Source: Hirsutella rhossiliensis (taxonomy: Eukaryota; Ascomycota; Sordariomycetes; Hypocreales; Ophiocordycipitaceae). From it: a stretch of DNA of 64,000 bases. Below are positions 11,151-22,505 of the stretch, in pieces; the stretch's first letter is position 1, and each line of letters starts with the position of its first letter. The notes beneath the pieces are model-generated. The model saw only the letters and a program-made list of their open reading frames with translations, made no database searches and was not told the origin of the DNA. Where the stretch lies: assembly GCF_020360975.1 (NCBI RefSeq), contig NW_025408667.1, positions 1,612,001-1,676,000 on the forward strand. Reading direction: 5' to 3'. Position numbers and translations under genes: made by a program.

Positions 11151-13543
11151 AGGTAGTCTTAGTTAGGGCCGCTTTATCTCTAGCGCGACCTTAGTCTTAT
11201 TATCTAGTATATCTATATATAGCCTCTAAGCTAGGTTAAACTAGCAGAGCCTACCTAAGTAGAGGAACTATTACGCTAGCGGCGCTACTATCCTTTTCCT
11301 TTAAAGGCCCGCTCTTACGTTACCTATATCCTAGGCCTATATTAAGAGGGACTCCCTTACTTCCTCTATTAATAGATAGTCGATTATCGCGTAGTAGATA
11401 GTATCCCGTTTTTATCTATAGGTATATATTAGCGAGACTATACTAAGAACCTATTAATTAAAGAGGAAGTTATAAAGCCCGATCTTTCTTATATATATCT
11501 AAGTAATTATTATACTAATATAGTTAAGGAGGCCCTTATAACGGTCTAGCGTTATCGCTTTATTAAACTATAGTAAGAAGTTAGTAGGGTAAAGGGTAGT
11601 TTAGTATTATTAGATCGCGTCTTCCTTAGCGTTCTATTAAGCGGCCTATTCCTTATTTAGCCTTTTAAGCGACTTAGCTTTATCTAAGAGGTCGTTTAAT
11701 CCTATCTAGCTCTAGACCCCCTTTATCTCCTCTACGAGGGGGGGCCTACTAAGTAGTAGCGCCGCTAGGGGCCTACTCTCTCTTTAGCGTTGCCTCCTCT
11801 TAAGTATACCCGCGACTATATTAAATACGCGTTAAATTTAACTTAGGAGCCCCGAATCCTTTAACCTTTAAAGGGTATCCGTTATTCTTTAGTTTAGGTA
11901 AAGGTTAATTAAAAGTACCTATACCTCTACTTTTACTTAATAGACTAAGGTCGCGCGGTAGGCGCCTATTAATACTTAAAGGTAGGCTAACTAGTCCTAT
12001 ATTAGGTCCCGCGTAATCCTATATAGTTTCCCTCTTATAGGCGTTATCTTATAAAATATAACTATAGTATAGGAGATTAAAGACTAGATTACCTTACTAT
12101 AGACTTCCCTAGCGCGTAGTAAGGTATAGCCTTATATAGACGCCGCGAGCTTAGTTAAGGCTATAGTCTAGCGCTTTATCTTCGCTTAGAGCTATTTTAG
12201 GTATACCTTTTAGTATAGTTTCTAGTATACCTAAACCCTTAGTAGGCGGGCCTCTTAAACTAGTATTACTATATTAGTCTAAAGGTAGACTAGCGTTATT
12301 ATCGCTTATCTCCTTTATATAAAGTATATTAACTCGCTCTTTAATAGTTTAAAAGTAACCGTAAACTTAGCCGCTTACTCCGCGTATACCTTTTAAGCCT
12401 TCTTTAAGCGTGCTACTATTATAGCCTTATTAGGTCTAATACTAACTATATTTATATCGTTAGCGAAGCTAATAATATAAATATTATATATCGTACTAAG
12501 CCTCTTATATAAGGGGGTTGTATAGTATAGAAATAGGATTAAGGATAAGGGGGAGCCTTAAGGGACTCTTATTAATACTTAAGTTAGCTTTAAGGTCCTT
12601 TTATTAAAGTAAAGGGTCGATCTTCTACTACTTATAAAGCTCTATATTAAGCTTATAAGCTATCTAAGGTATCCTTAAAGCTTTAGTTCCTTTATAAGCT
12701 TATTATAGTTAACTATATTAAATACGCCCTTAATATCTAGCTATAGGAATAATATAATGCCCCTCTAGGCCTACGTCGCGTATATTAGTTCTATTACTAA
12801 TAGGATCGCTGCCTTTATAGAGCGCTCCCTCTTATTTCCTATTTATCTATTTAGTAGAATACTATTCGCCTCTATAGCTCCCGCGATCTTTTAGGCTAGT
12901 ATTTACTTAAGTACTTTCCCTACTATAAGTAAGAGGGAAATTAGTCTTTAACCCCTTACTATATAATAGGCTTCTAGCCTCTTACCTAGCTTTTAGATTA
13001 CTACTATATTTATATTATAGAACCGTTCTAGGAAATATAAGAGTTAGGTATAGGCGTTAAAGATTATAGCTAGTCGCTAGACTAAGGCTAGTCTATATAT
13101 CTTAATAAACCTTAAAGGGACGCTGTTTAAGCCCGCTACTTTCTAGCTTACTATCCTACTTAGCGCCGCTATAATATTAGCTAGCTAGATTTATTAGTCG
13201 ACTATAAGGGTTACCTCGGCTATAGGCTAGGGTAGCCCTTAGGTCGTGCTAGCCTTTAGTAAGAAGAACTTAGCTATTAATATCTAGGCCTTCTTATTAA
13301 AGGTTTCTATTAATCGGTCCTCGCTCTCTTTAACTAGCGGTAGGATATAGGTCGGTTCCGGTAATAGCCTATTATAGAGTCTAGCCTACCTCTCTACGTT
13401 CTAGAGCTTAGTATTATCGGCGCTAAATTCCTTTAGGAACTTACGCTAGTAAGCCCTCCTTACCTTATAGATAGTCCGCTTTTAAGCCGCCGTTACCTTA
13501 TATAGGTCTTCTTAGTTTACCTTACTCCTTTCCTACCTATACT

Positions 13544-14028
13544 TATCGCGAAGCGTGGCCTGATTTCGTAGTTCTCGGAGATATCCCTTAGCACGAGGGA
13601 CCAAGGAAGCTAAAAACACCCGGTATAGAAAAAGGAAGAAGGAGCTAAAAAGAGGTGTAGAAAGGAGGGTGGGGGCAAGAGGGGAAGCAGAAGTGGCGAT
13701 AGCTTCCTATAGAGGTAGCGAGAGATAAGACGGATATGCCGGCAACGGCTAGAAAGGAGGGGAAAAACCGGCAAAAAGCTCGGTAGTAGAAAGGACATTA
13801 GTAGCTTCTTTAAGTAGGATCTTCTTTATTAATTAAGATGCTAGACGGGTATAAAGAGGGACGTTAGATAGAGGAAAGAAGGAAAATAAAGGCAATAAAA
13901 CAATCACTCCCCTACCGCAATTGCTGCTCCCGTAAGAATCAAATCTCTCTGCCCTGCCTATCCGACCCCTTACTTCTAATTTCACCTTCGTACATTTTCA
14001 TACACTTCTCGCATCTCTCTACGCGAGA
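13544..14028 (+). repeat. Solo LTR of copia family B, with 5-bp TSD ATACT
   Basis: The 485-bp sequence from TATCGCGAAGCGTGGCC to CTCTACGCGAGA matches LTRs of the B elements. It is flanked by ATACT at 13539-13543 and 14029-14033. It sits inside LINE1 ORF2 between endonuclease and RT, and the LINE reading resumes directly on the other side. A short pyrimidine-rich minus-strand frame inside it is not a gene. Confidence 0.95.
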
Positions 14029-14852
14029 ATACTTCCTCCTTACCCTCTTAGCCTCCCTTATTACCCTTCTTACCTTTAAGGTAAACTATATATTGCCCTT
14101 AAGTAATACTTACTACTAGAGCGGAACTATAGCTATCGCGATCTACGCTAAAGTAGTAAAGATATAGTCTAGGTCTTAGTTAATATCCTTTAGCGTCTAA
14201 AGTATTAGCTAGTATAGTCTTAGCTAGGATATAGTCTTAGCTTTAACTAGCTTAACTTTTACTTTTTTCTACCTTAGGGCTAGCTTAGGCGCCTAGGCTT
14301 AGGAGTCGACCTATAAAATAATAGTCTAAGGGATATAGTTTAACCTAGTTAGGTTTAGGTCGGGCCCGGTATACTATATCTTAGTTTCTAGCGTTACCTA
14401 AGCTAGGTTAATAGTACTATCCCTTTAGCTATAAAAGAATCTTATATACTCCCCTCTTAAGGTAGTAAGTTTAAGTTATAGTTTTATCGCCTCTTATATA
14501 TATTATATTATACTATCTAAGGTTCTATTATATTTATCTTAGAGTAGGTAATATATATTAAAGTCCCTTACTATTACTATAAGGTGCGTTAGTTCGATTA
14601 AACTTAGGTCCTATAATACTTTAGCCCTCGCGGCCCTTAGTAGTAAGTAAATCGTTTATAGTTTAGTACTATCCCTAAAAATTACCTTACTTTAGTTTAG
14701 TCTAGACTAAGGCGACTAAGTCCCTAGCCTAAGCCTTTTATATATATATAGCGCGTACCTCCCCTTCTTATAGACTAGGCTATAGGGCGCCGCTCTAAGG
14801 GGCGGGGCCCTGCTTCTTAGTATAGCTTCTACTTCTTATAGTACTATTAAGT

Positions 14853-15420
14853 TATAAGGAACGGTGTTCCTACTATAAATAAAGCAGCTATAATATACTC
14901 TCCCGATTATATAAGCTAATAAGTAGTATATTAATTATAGACACAATCTTATCCTATAGAGCAAGAATCGCTCGTCATTTTGCATGTTATTATACATTAA
15001 ACGGGTTGCCGGTTATCGTATAATCGGGAATCGAAGGAACAGAGCTAGCTTAGAATGCTAGCTAAGACCTCTTAAGAACACCGGCACGACCAACCTCCTC
15101 TAAACACGAATATCAGTGGAACCAAGACACTTCTAGATTCACTCGAGATATCACGGAATTCCCTAGTCTCAGGGCTATACGGCAGCCTAAATCTGGTCCC
15201 GAAAGGCTCTTCCGTTTAGCTACAATTGTCTATATAAGACAGCATGTCCGCTAGTAGATAGATATAGAATCATTAACTTTAACACCTCTTCTACACACTA
15301 ATACACTACTAATAAATTCCGTTGAAAATCCTACCTTATACTCCTTCTTCCCCTCTATCACGTAGTCTTACGTGATTCCTTGATTTCCTAAAATTTCGCT
15401 TTTGCTTATATACCTTAAGA
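14853..15420 (+). repeat. 5' LTR of element A
   Basis: It is 568 bp, the same length as the 3' LTR and the solo copy at 10033-10600. It differs from the 3' LTR mainly at CA/TA and TG/TA positions, as RIP predicts. It should carry the element promoter. It ends CCTTAAGA immediately before the primer-binding site. Confidence 0.95.
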
Positions 15421-15434
15421 GGTTATAAGCCCGG
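15421..15434 (+). promoter_or_regulatory. Primer-binding site of element A (initiator tRNA-Met anticodon half)
   Basis: GGTTATAAGCCCGG directly follows the 5' LTR. With one TpG-to-TpA change reversed, GGTTATGAGCCC is the complement of the anticodon stem-loop of eukaryotic initiator tRNA-Met (GGGCUCAUAACC). Drosophila copia uses such a half-tRNA primer. The same site occurs in the B elements. Confidence 0.7.
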
Positions 15435-15589
15435 CTTGCTCCTTTTAAGCCGGGAAATCAACTACTTATACCTTTAAAATTCCTCGTCGAAATATTCAAT
15501 CAAAATTCCTTTCGAAATTCCCCCTGACTTCTTTTACCTTCCTACGCTCTTAAACTCCCGCCTACATTTCTCGATCCCTACGAACGAAA

Positions 15590-16560
15590 TAATACCGAAT
15601 TTATATAAAATAGGTAGATAGAAAGAATATAAATTCTCTAGACTTAAGGGAAATTTAAATTATACTCTTTAGACTACGAGGATAAGAGCTATCCTTACTA
15701 AGGAAAAGCTTATCGCTACCTTAGAGCAAGAAAATCATATAAAGACTATAGAAGCTTTATCCTAGATTTTTCTTTAAGTCGAAGATAGCCCTTTAATGCA
15801 AATTAAGTATTTAATAAATGCTAAAGCTGCTTAGGATGAGCTTATAAAGCTATATAATCTGTCGAATTTCTCGTCGAATTATTTGCTTATAAAGCAGCTC
15901 TTTAATCTTAGTCCCTCGGGCTCTAATTTAGAGAAATACCTTTATAAGGTAAATGAAATCTACGAGGATTTAAAATCCCGTAATATAGAAATTCTAGAAG
16001 TTGTCCTTATAGCATGGATTCTTAATTGCCTTAATAAGGAATTTAGAAGCTATATTATAAATATTACGCAGAGCCTTAGGCATGATTCTGCGGCGTTTAC
16101 CCTCGAATTCCTAATAGCTAGTCTTTTAGACGAAGCTAGAAGAATAGAGGATATAGATAAATCTTTAGAGAAAGCCTTCCTAATACGAAGGAAGCCTTAG
16201 AAATCCTATAGAAATTCTACGGATACTCCTTATTATAAGGAATGCAAAAAACCAGGGCATTTTATAGTAAATTGCTATAAATTATACCCGAATAAGGCTC
16301 CCGCTTATTAGGTATTAAATAAAGGAAAAAGGGACGATAGGACTCGAATTTCTAAGAAGAGAAAATCTTCTTCTTCTTCTTCTTTTAGGAAGAAATCCCC
16401 TTCTAGTAGTATTTCTACTACTAATAAAAGAAGGAAGGCTCGAATTACCGAGCTAGAGTCCGATTTAGAAGATAGTAATAAGGTCTTAAATATAGCTTCG
16501 CAAGAAAATATAGACCTAGATATCGACCTTATAGACCTTTCTAGGGCTCCGACCCCTATA
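15590..16560 (+). pseudogene. gag: Element A gag
   Basis: An open stretch at 15883-16200 (105 codons, starting MLIKQLFNLSPSG) is helical and reads like the gag domain of copia-type elements, with YLYKVNEIYEDL and LDEARRIEDID near its ends. In the same frame, after one stop, a zinc knuckle follows at 16234-16275: Y-KE-C-KKPG-H-FIVN-C, a C-x2-C-x4-H-x4-C motif whose first Cys is now Tyr (TGT to TAT). A Lys/Ser-rich linker follows. Gag would form the virus-like particle and bind element RNA. The original start is upstream, near 15600, and is broken by RIP stops. Confidence 0.8.
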
Positions 16561-18100
16561 TAAACGTCTAAGGATTTAGAGGTAATTTTAACCTCTATAA
16601 ATACCCCTATAGTAGAAGCTAATAAAGACTCTCTTTTAGGACCTCTAGAAGCCTCGATTCCTAGAATAAAGGAATTAGTCTTAAAGGTAAGAGAAGGAGG
16701 ATTTCCTAGTTATAAGAATAAAAGGATCTTTAATTTTATATATAATACCGGAGCTACTAGGCATATAGTATCTAATAAGAATTTCCTTATTAACTATAAA
16801 GAAATTAAGTCTAAAGTTTACTAGGAGAAGCTTCCTTTATATTAGTAAAGGAAAGGGGACTTAGTATTTAAGTTCCGTATAGTAGAAAAAGGTATATCCT
16901 TCGAGACTGCTTTTATATACCGAATTAGGGGTAAATATACTATCCCAATCTTATTTTAATAATACCTATGCCTTAATAGGAGGAAATAAAGTCCTTTTAT
17001 TAGATAATAAGGCTAAGGTCCTTACTAAAGGATTTCTTAGAAATAAATTATATTATATTCTTATAGAACCTTTATTAGAAAGCCAATTAATCCTTATTAC
17101 GTCTTTAAAAGTAAAGGATATAGATTTTTATACTTAGCACTTATGCTTAGGGCATATAAATAGTAGGGCTATTTTAGAAATATTAAAAAGATATAATAAG
17201 GATATAAAAATGCCTCTAAAAGAGGAAAATAAAATAAGGCAATACGAAATATATATTAGAGCTAAAGCAACGAATAAGGTTAATAAACAACCTTCGTATA
17301 AGTCTTATACTTATTTAGAAAAAATAGTATTAGATATTTAGGGGCTAATTAAAGTGCCTACGTATAATAAATATCACTATTATATTTCTTTCCTAGACGT
17401 AGGAACCCGATATCTAGAAATATACCTTCTTCGAAAAAAGGGAGAAGCTCTAGATAGGTTCCTAGAATTTAAAAATAAGGTAGAAAATAACCCTAAAAAT
17501 ACTAGGATTAGAGAAGCATTTTCTAATAATGCTAAAGAATTTATATATAAAATAAAACTCTATTGAAAAAGAAGGAATTACCTTTAATTCTAGTCCTCCT
17601 AGGACGCCGGAATCTAACGGTAGAATAGAAAGAATAAATCGTACTATATTAGAAAAAGTACGAGCTCTTTTATTTACTGCTAGGCTTCCTAAATATCTAT
17701 AGGGAGAAGCTGTTTTAATAGCTACCTATTTATATAATAGATCACCGCATTCTACGATAGGATTTAAAAGTCCTATAGAAAAGAGGGATAATATAATACT
17801 ACCCTTCGAGACCTGAAATAAAATTAAGACCTTCGGAAGCCTTATATATTATAAGAATAAAGACCCTAAAGATAAGCTAGATAATAGAGCTTTTAAGGGA
17901 ATAATAGTAGGCTATTTAGAAAATGCATATAAAATCTAGGAATTTTCTAAGAGAAAGATTACTATCTCTAGAGATATTACTATACTAGAAAATAAATTTA
18001 TAAAAAATCTAGAAATCTCTAGTGGTAATAATACCTTTGATTTTGATTTTATTCCGAATAAAGATAAGCTAGAAAGCTATATCCCTATAGAGGAAGCTAC
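16560..18100 (+). pseudogene. pol: Element A protease and integrase
   Basis: Protease: YNTGATRHIVSN near 16738-16773, i.e. DTGA with Asp changed to Asn. Integrase: zinc-binding HLCLGHINS near 17140-17165 with a CEIC-type pair reading YEIY near 17240; core open stretch 17354-17566 with SFLDVGTRYLEIYLL (first catalytic Asp); then SSPPRTPESNGRIERINRT near 17590-17650 carrying the Glu. Between the last two the frame shifts by one near 17559, where a TGA also appears. RIP makes only transitions, so this break needs an indel. The IN C-terminal region continues to about 18100. Confidence 0.85.
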
Positions 18101-18299
18101 TAGAGAAACTAGAGATAAAAGTCCCTCGCCCTCTATAGAAGAAGAGTCTCTAAATAACGATCCTATTCCTACTACTAGTAAAATAGTAGTAGAATTACCT
18201 AAGAAGCCGGAAGGGTTCGATTCTAACTATATTAAATACCCTAACGTTAATTTATTTCTAAACTGCGATTTTATAGAGTTAATTCTAGCTAGTATAGAA

Positions 18300-19958
18300 A
18301 ATCAGGATCTAAAAATTCTAAAGACCTATAAACAGGCAATAAATAGCCCTGAAATAGCATTTTAGAAAGATACTATAATTAAGGAAATTATCTAGCTAAT
18401 TAAATATAAAACTTAGAATTTTCCTACCTCCCTAGGGATAGGGAGGCTATAGGAGGCCGCTAGGTTTATACTATTAAGAAGGATAGTTAAAATAATATAA
18501 TAAAATATAAAGCCCGTTTCGTAATATAGGGATTTAAGCAGATCTATAGCTTAGATTTCCTAGATACCTTCTCGACTATAGCTAGACCCGAATCTATTAG
18601 AATTCTGCTTATTTTAGCTATTATCTACGAATTCGAAGCTTTGCAAATAGATATAACAAATGCATTCGTATATACCGATATAGATAGCGAAGTATATATC
18701 GATCTTCCTATAGGCTACGAAGAATACGCTCTTAAAGAATATTATTTAAAATATAGATCAGCTTATCGAGCTAAAGGAATTAAATTACCTAAATTCCTAG
18801 ACCTATATAAAACCGGTCAAATTAAAGCAAAGCTAAAGAAAGCATTATATAGCCTAAAACAAAGTCCTAAGCTCTAGTATAATTATTTAAAAATTATACT
18901 AAATAATCTCTAATTTCTTCCTCTTTTAATAGACGAAGGAGTATTTATAAATAAGGACCATAGTATAGCCTTAGCAATTTACGTCGACGACTTTCTTATA
19001 GTAGGCCCTCTAAATCTATAATAGAAGAAAGATTATTTAAAGAATTATCTAAATTCCTAGATTTTACTATCTTAAGAGATATAAAAGACTTCTTAGGTCT
19101 AAATATTATAATAAACCGAGAAAATAAAGAGCTATATATATCCTAAGAAAATTATACCTTAAGTAAATTAAAGGAATTTAATAAAGAAGGTTTAGGAACT
19201 TCGAATTTACCGCTATAGTAGGCTTTAAGCTTATAAAAGCAAAGGAATTACCTTCTAAGGAAGATATATTGCAATTTTAGAAAGAAATAGGATCTCTATT
19301 ATACTTAGCCTTATTTACTAGGCCAGATATCTTATATTCTGTATTTTCCTGCGCTAGATTCATGGCTAAGCCCGACCAGACGCATTTTAAGGCTTTAAAT
19401 ATAATTTAGAAATATTTAAATAAATTCCCTAGCCTAAAGATTAAATATAATTGCAATATCCCTTTTACCTATCTATATATAAAGGGTTTTACCGACTCTA
19501 GCTAGGCGTTAGATTTAATAGACGGAAAATCCTTTTCCGGTTACTGTTTTTATATATATAATAATATAATAAGCTAGGCTTACTCTAAGTAGGAAGCCGT
19601 TGCCCTTTCTACCTACGAAGCAGAGTATATTAGCCTTAGGGAGGCAAATAAAGAAGCTATTTATTTAAACATGCTTTTTAAAATTATTACTAAGGATCTA
19701 TCTATTAAGATTCCTAATACTATACCTCCTATTTTAACGGATAATACTGCTACTATTAAATTAGCAGAAAATCCGGAATTTTATAAAAGGTCTAAGCATA
19801 TAAGATTAGCCTATTACTATACTAGAACTAGTATAAGAGAAGGGGAAATTAGAGTTTTTTATATTAAATTAAAAGATAATATAGCTAATATTTTTATAAA
19901 GGAATTAAGACCTAGATTACTCTATAAATTTAAAGACGGTCTATCCTTAATATAAGTT
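18300..19958 (+). pseudogene. pol: Element A reverse transcriptase and RNase H
   Basis: The RT (RVT_2 type) includes the open stretch 18641-18877, beginning MQIDITNAFVYTDIDSEVYI and ending KKALYSLKQSPKL. IYVDDFLIVG with intact YVDD is at 18977-19006. The RT connection reads LLYLALFTRPDILYSV near 19300. The RNase H covers GFTDSS near 19490, the block EAVALSTYEAEYISL near 19600 and the open stretch 19671-19955, which ends the protein at a TAA. These parts are typical of Ty1/copia. Several RIP stops separate them. Confidence 0.9.
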
Positions 19959-20316
19959 CCTAAGCAATTAAAAGGGTTTTTAGATATTTCTTATGCTTTC
20001 TATATCTTTCCCTTACTAGGTTTTTCCTTTTAGGTTTCCTAAAGAAATATTTACTAGGTTTTTATCTATTAAGATTTTCCTAGCAATAATAGGTTTCACC
20101 TTATATAAGGTTATCCTATAAATAATTATTATAACTATAGATTTTTCCTACTATAGGTTTTTCTATTAGTATATACCTAAGGATTTTTTTTTCCTAAAGA
20201 AAGAATAGGTTTTTATATATCCTATTAAGGTATAAGAATGGTTTTCCTATATTAGGTTTTACCTATATATATACTACTATAAATAAATTAGTAAAGAGTA
20301 TATAAATCTACTCTTT

Positions 20317-20325
20317 AAGGGAGGC
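20317..20325 (+). promoter_or_regulatory. Polypurine tract of element A
   Basis: AAGGGAGGC abuts the 3' LTR start. It is the expected plus-strand primer site. The 360 bp between the end of pol and this tract hold several AGGTTTTT/TAGGTTT stretches and no gene. Confidence 0.7.
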
Positions 20326-20893
20326 TATAAGGAACGGTGTTCCTACTATAAATAAAGCAGCTATAATATACTCTCCCGATTATATAAGCCAATAAGTAGT
20401 ATATTAATTATAGACAAAATCTCATCCTATAGAGCAAGAATCGCTCGTTATTTTGCATGTCATTATGCATTAAACGGGTTGCCGGTTATCGTACAATCGG
20501 GAATCGAAGGAACAGAGCTAGCTTAGAATGCTAGCTAAGACCTCTTAAGAACACCGGCACGACCAACCTCCTCTAAACACGAATATTAGTGGAACCAAGA
20601 CACTTCTAGATTCACTCGAGATATCACGGAATTCCCCAGTCTCAGGGCTATACGGCAGCCTAAATCTGGTCCCGAAAGGTTCTTCCGTTTAGCTACAATT
20701 GTCTATATAAGACAGCATATCCGCTAGTAGATAGATATAGAATCATTAACTTTAACACCTCTTCTACACACCAATACACTACCAATAAATTCCGTTGAAA
20801 ATCCTCCCTTATACTCCTTCTTCCCCTCTATCACGTAGTCTTACGTGATTCCTTAATTTCCCAAAGTTCCGCTTTTGCTTATATACCTTAAGA
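20326..20893 (+). repeat. 3' LTR of element A
   Basis: The 568-bp repeat matches the 5' LTR. It ends ACCTTAAGA and is followed by the target duplication TAAGT at 20894-20898, after which the LINE1 sequence resumes. Confidence 0.95.
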
Positions 20894-21129
20894 TAAGTTA
20901 AAGCCAGCTTAGTAGTAAAGCGCTAACTAAGCTAGCTTATATTTCTTTTATATATTCTAAAATAATACTCTTAGTTATATATAAGTAGGGTCGGGGTAAA
21001 AGTGGTTAACTATATAAGGAGGGAAGCGCTTTATCTCTTAGCGCTTCTTTATCTACTATACCTATAAATATCGTTTATACTTAGTTCGGCCTCCTTAGCC
21101 CTACTAGCCGGCGGGTGTCTTAAGCTTAA

Positions 21130-22290
21130 CCTCTTATCCTAGCGCGGTCTACTTAGTCCTTACTTTTAGACCGCGGTTAAGTTAAGAACGCCTTAGGTTT
21201 TAACGGTAAGAAGCACCTATTACTTAGTATAAGTCTAGGTATTCGCGAACTATTAGGGTTATTATAGGTAGTTTTCCCTTACTTTTTCCTAGGCTTTATT
21301 CGCTATAAGGTAAGTTTAGGTCTATAATAAGTAGTCCCCTTAATATAAAATATAGTTATAGGGGATTTCGCCCTTCTTAGCCCTATAATTATCCTTGCCC
21401 TTATTATATACCGTGCTCCTATATTAGCTATAAAGTTATATTAATATATACCGCTTAGTAATATAGCTATATCTATAATAATTATAGTATCCTTATAGTT
21501 AAACTAACTTATTATAGGGTTTATATTAAAAGATTTATACTTTAAGGACTAGGCCTAGGTTATAAAGCCTATTAGCCTCCTTTAAAGTACCGACCTTAAT
21601 AAGTATAGTTATCGCCGTTAATATCTTAGATTAAGGGTATAGCGCCTAAGCTTAAAGGACCTTAACTTTATTTACCTTTATAATCTTATAAAGTAATCGC
21701 TCTTTATTTACCGTCGCTACCCTTAAAGGGATATTCTTAGTAACTACTATATATATATAGCGGGTAATCGTAGCTTCTAGACTAAATATAGCTTTAACCT
21801 AGCCTTAGTCCCTTTAATAGGCTCTCGCTAAGGTATTAAATATAACCGCGATATCTCTACTTTAAAGGCGCCTCGCCGCTATAGCGCTTATAGCTTTTAG
21901 GGCTATATTTACCGCCTTTATTATATCCTTTAGTTCGCGGCTTAGGATTTTAAGCGGTGCCTTAGTAAGGACTATAATAATCTCGCGTTTATAGCGTAGT
22001 AGGACCTATTTTACTATAGCTTTATATTAGGTCGGTCCCTTAGTCTTAGCTATAACCGCGGCCTAGGTTTACTTTAGGCCCCCTAGGCTTAAAGCGATAC
22101 TTAAGCGGAGTTCTTCCTTAACTACTTTAATAAGGATAAGGGTATATACCTAAAGTACGCGTAGTATATAGCTAAGGATTAGTAAAGTAATTAACTACGT
22201 AATTATCTAATTATCGGTCCTATATATAGCTCTAAGGGCCTTAGGTTATAAATATAAGTCTTAAAGATTTCTTTGCTCTATCCCTCTTTA
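21130..22290 (-). pseudogene. LINE1 ORF1 (gag-like, nucleic-acid binding)
   Basis: Read on minus, this region gives a long frame interrupted by RIP-type TAA/TAG, with a helical basic N-terminal half (for example LKDIIKAVNIALKAISAI) and a C-terminal part where expected Cys codons read Tyr. The spacing there, around GIY-YNFIANIGARY near 21430-21480, fits CCHC knuckles after TGC/TGT to TAC/TAT changes. ORF1 proteins of fungal LINEs coat the element RNA. It lies just upstream of ORF2 in the right orientation. The knuckles are inferred, not seen intact. Confidence 0.55.
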
Positions 22291-22505
22291 TCTTTACTAG
22301 AGTCGCGTAACTAGCGGCCTCTACTTTAAAAGGGAAAAATAAAAATTTAAATTAACTATAATTAAGGAAGATACTTAATTAGATAATTAAGGTCTTTATA
22401 AAGCCTTTAAGTATACTTAAAAGTAAGTTAAAAGGGGAGTACTAAGGGTCTTATCCCTTTAACGGGCTAATATTTATAGGGGTATAATCTTACTTATTAA
22501 ACTCC

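Larger units (their letters stand above)
14853..20893 (+). mobile_element. Complete Ty1/copia element A, 6041 bp, TSD TAAGT
   Basis: The element has two 568-bp LTRs (14853-15420, 20326-20893), a primer-binding site, gag-pol in the order gag, PR, IN, RT, RNase H (which makes it copia, since IN precedes RT), and a polypurine tract. TAAGT flanks it at 14848-14852 and 20894-20898. It is inserted in the 5' part of LINE1 ORF2. Coding parts keep four stretches of 70-105 open codons, so RIP is milder than in its host, but stops and at least one frameshift make it non-autonomous. Confidence 0.95.
11210..21010 (-). pseudogene. LINE1 ORF2 (endonuclease-RT), interrupted by element A and a solo B LTR
   Basis: In minus-strand order: the N-terminal start lies near 21010-20899 and jumps over element A to 14847. 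The endonuclease carries VRDFNIYYLL (GDFNxHHxxW type) near 14575-14545 and a later SDH-type region. After the solo B LTR the RT follows, with ISLLLIVGKVL near 12945, L-LDIKGVFNIVNY near 12755-12720, GSPLSLILFLYY near 12570-12530 and SFANDIN near 12470-12452 (FADD, with one Asp now Asn). The C-terminus reads GLYNFLFN-QVLSIVSLIYTY then GRLC-FNLA near 11460-11240, the Cys-rich tail of fungal LINE ORF2. The enzyme would nick the target and prime reverse transcription there. RIP stops and two insertions make it dead. Confidence 0.85.
11150..22505 (-). mobile_element. Non-LTR retrotransposon LINE1, split by two LTR-element insertions
   Basis: On the minus strand, from high to low coordinates, the element shows a 5' region (22505-22290), ORF1 (about 22290-21130), and ORF2 with endonuclease, RT and a Cys/His tail, ending near 11200. 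Removing element A with its TSD and the solo B LTR with its TSD leaves about 4.8 kb, a normal LINE size. The 5' limit is inferred from a second copy of the 5' end at 50265-50635, which stops being similar at the same place. The 3' limit is less certain. Stops are almost all of RIP type. Confidence 0.8.

Noticed and set aside
13610..13798. 62-codon Leu/Pro/Ser-rich minus-strand frame, repeated at 62539-62754
   Set aside because: Both lie at the same place in family-B LTRs, in a pyrimidine-rich stretch; membrane-like composition is a by-product of CT richness. It is not open in the other LTR copies.
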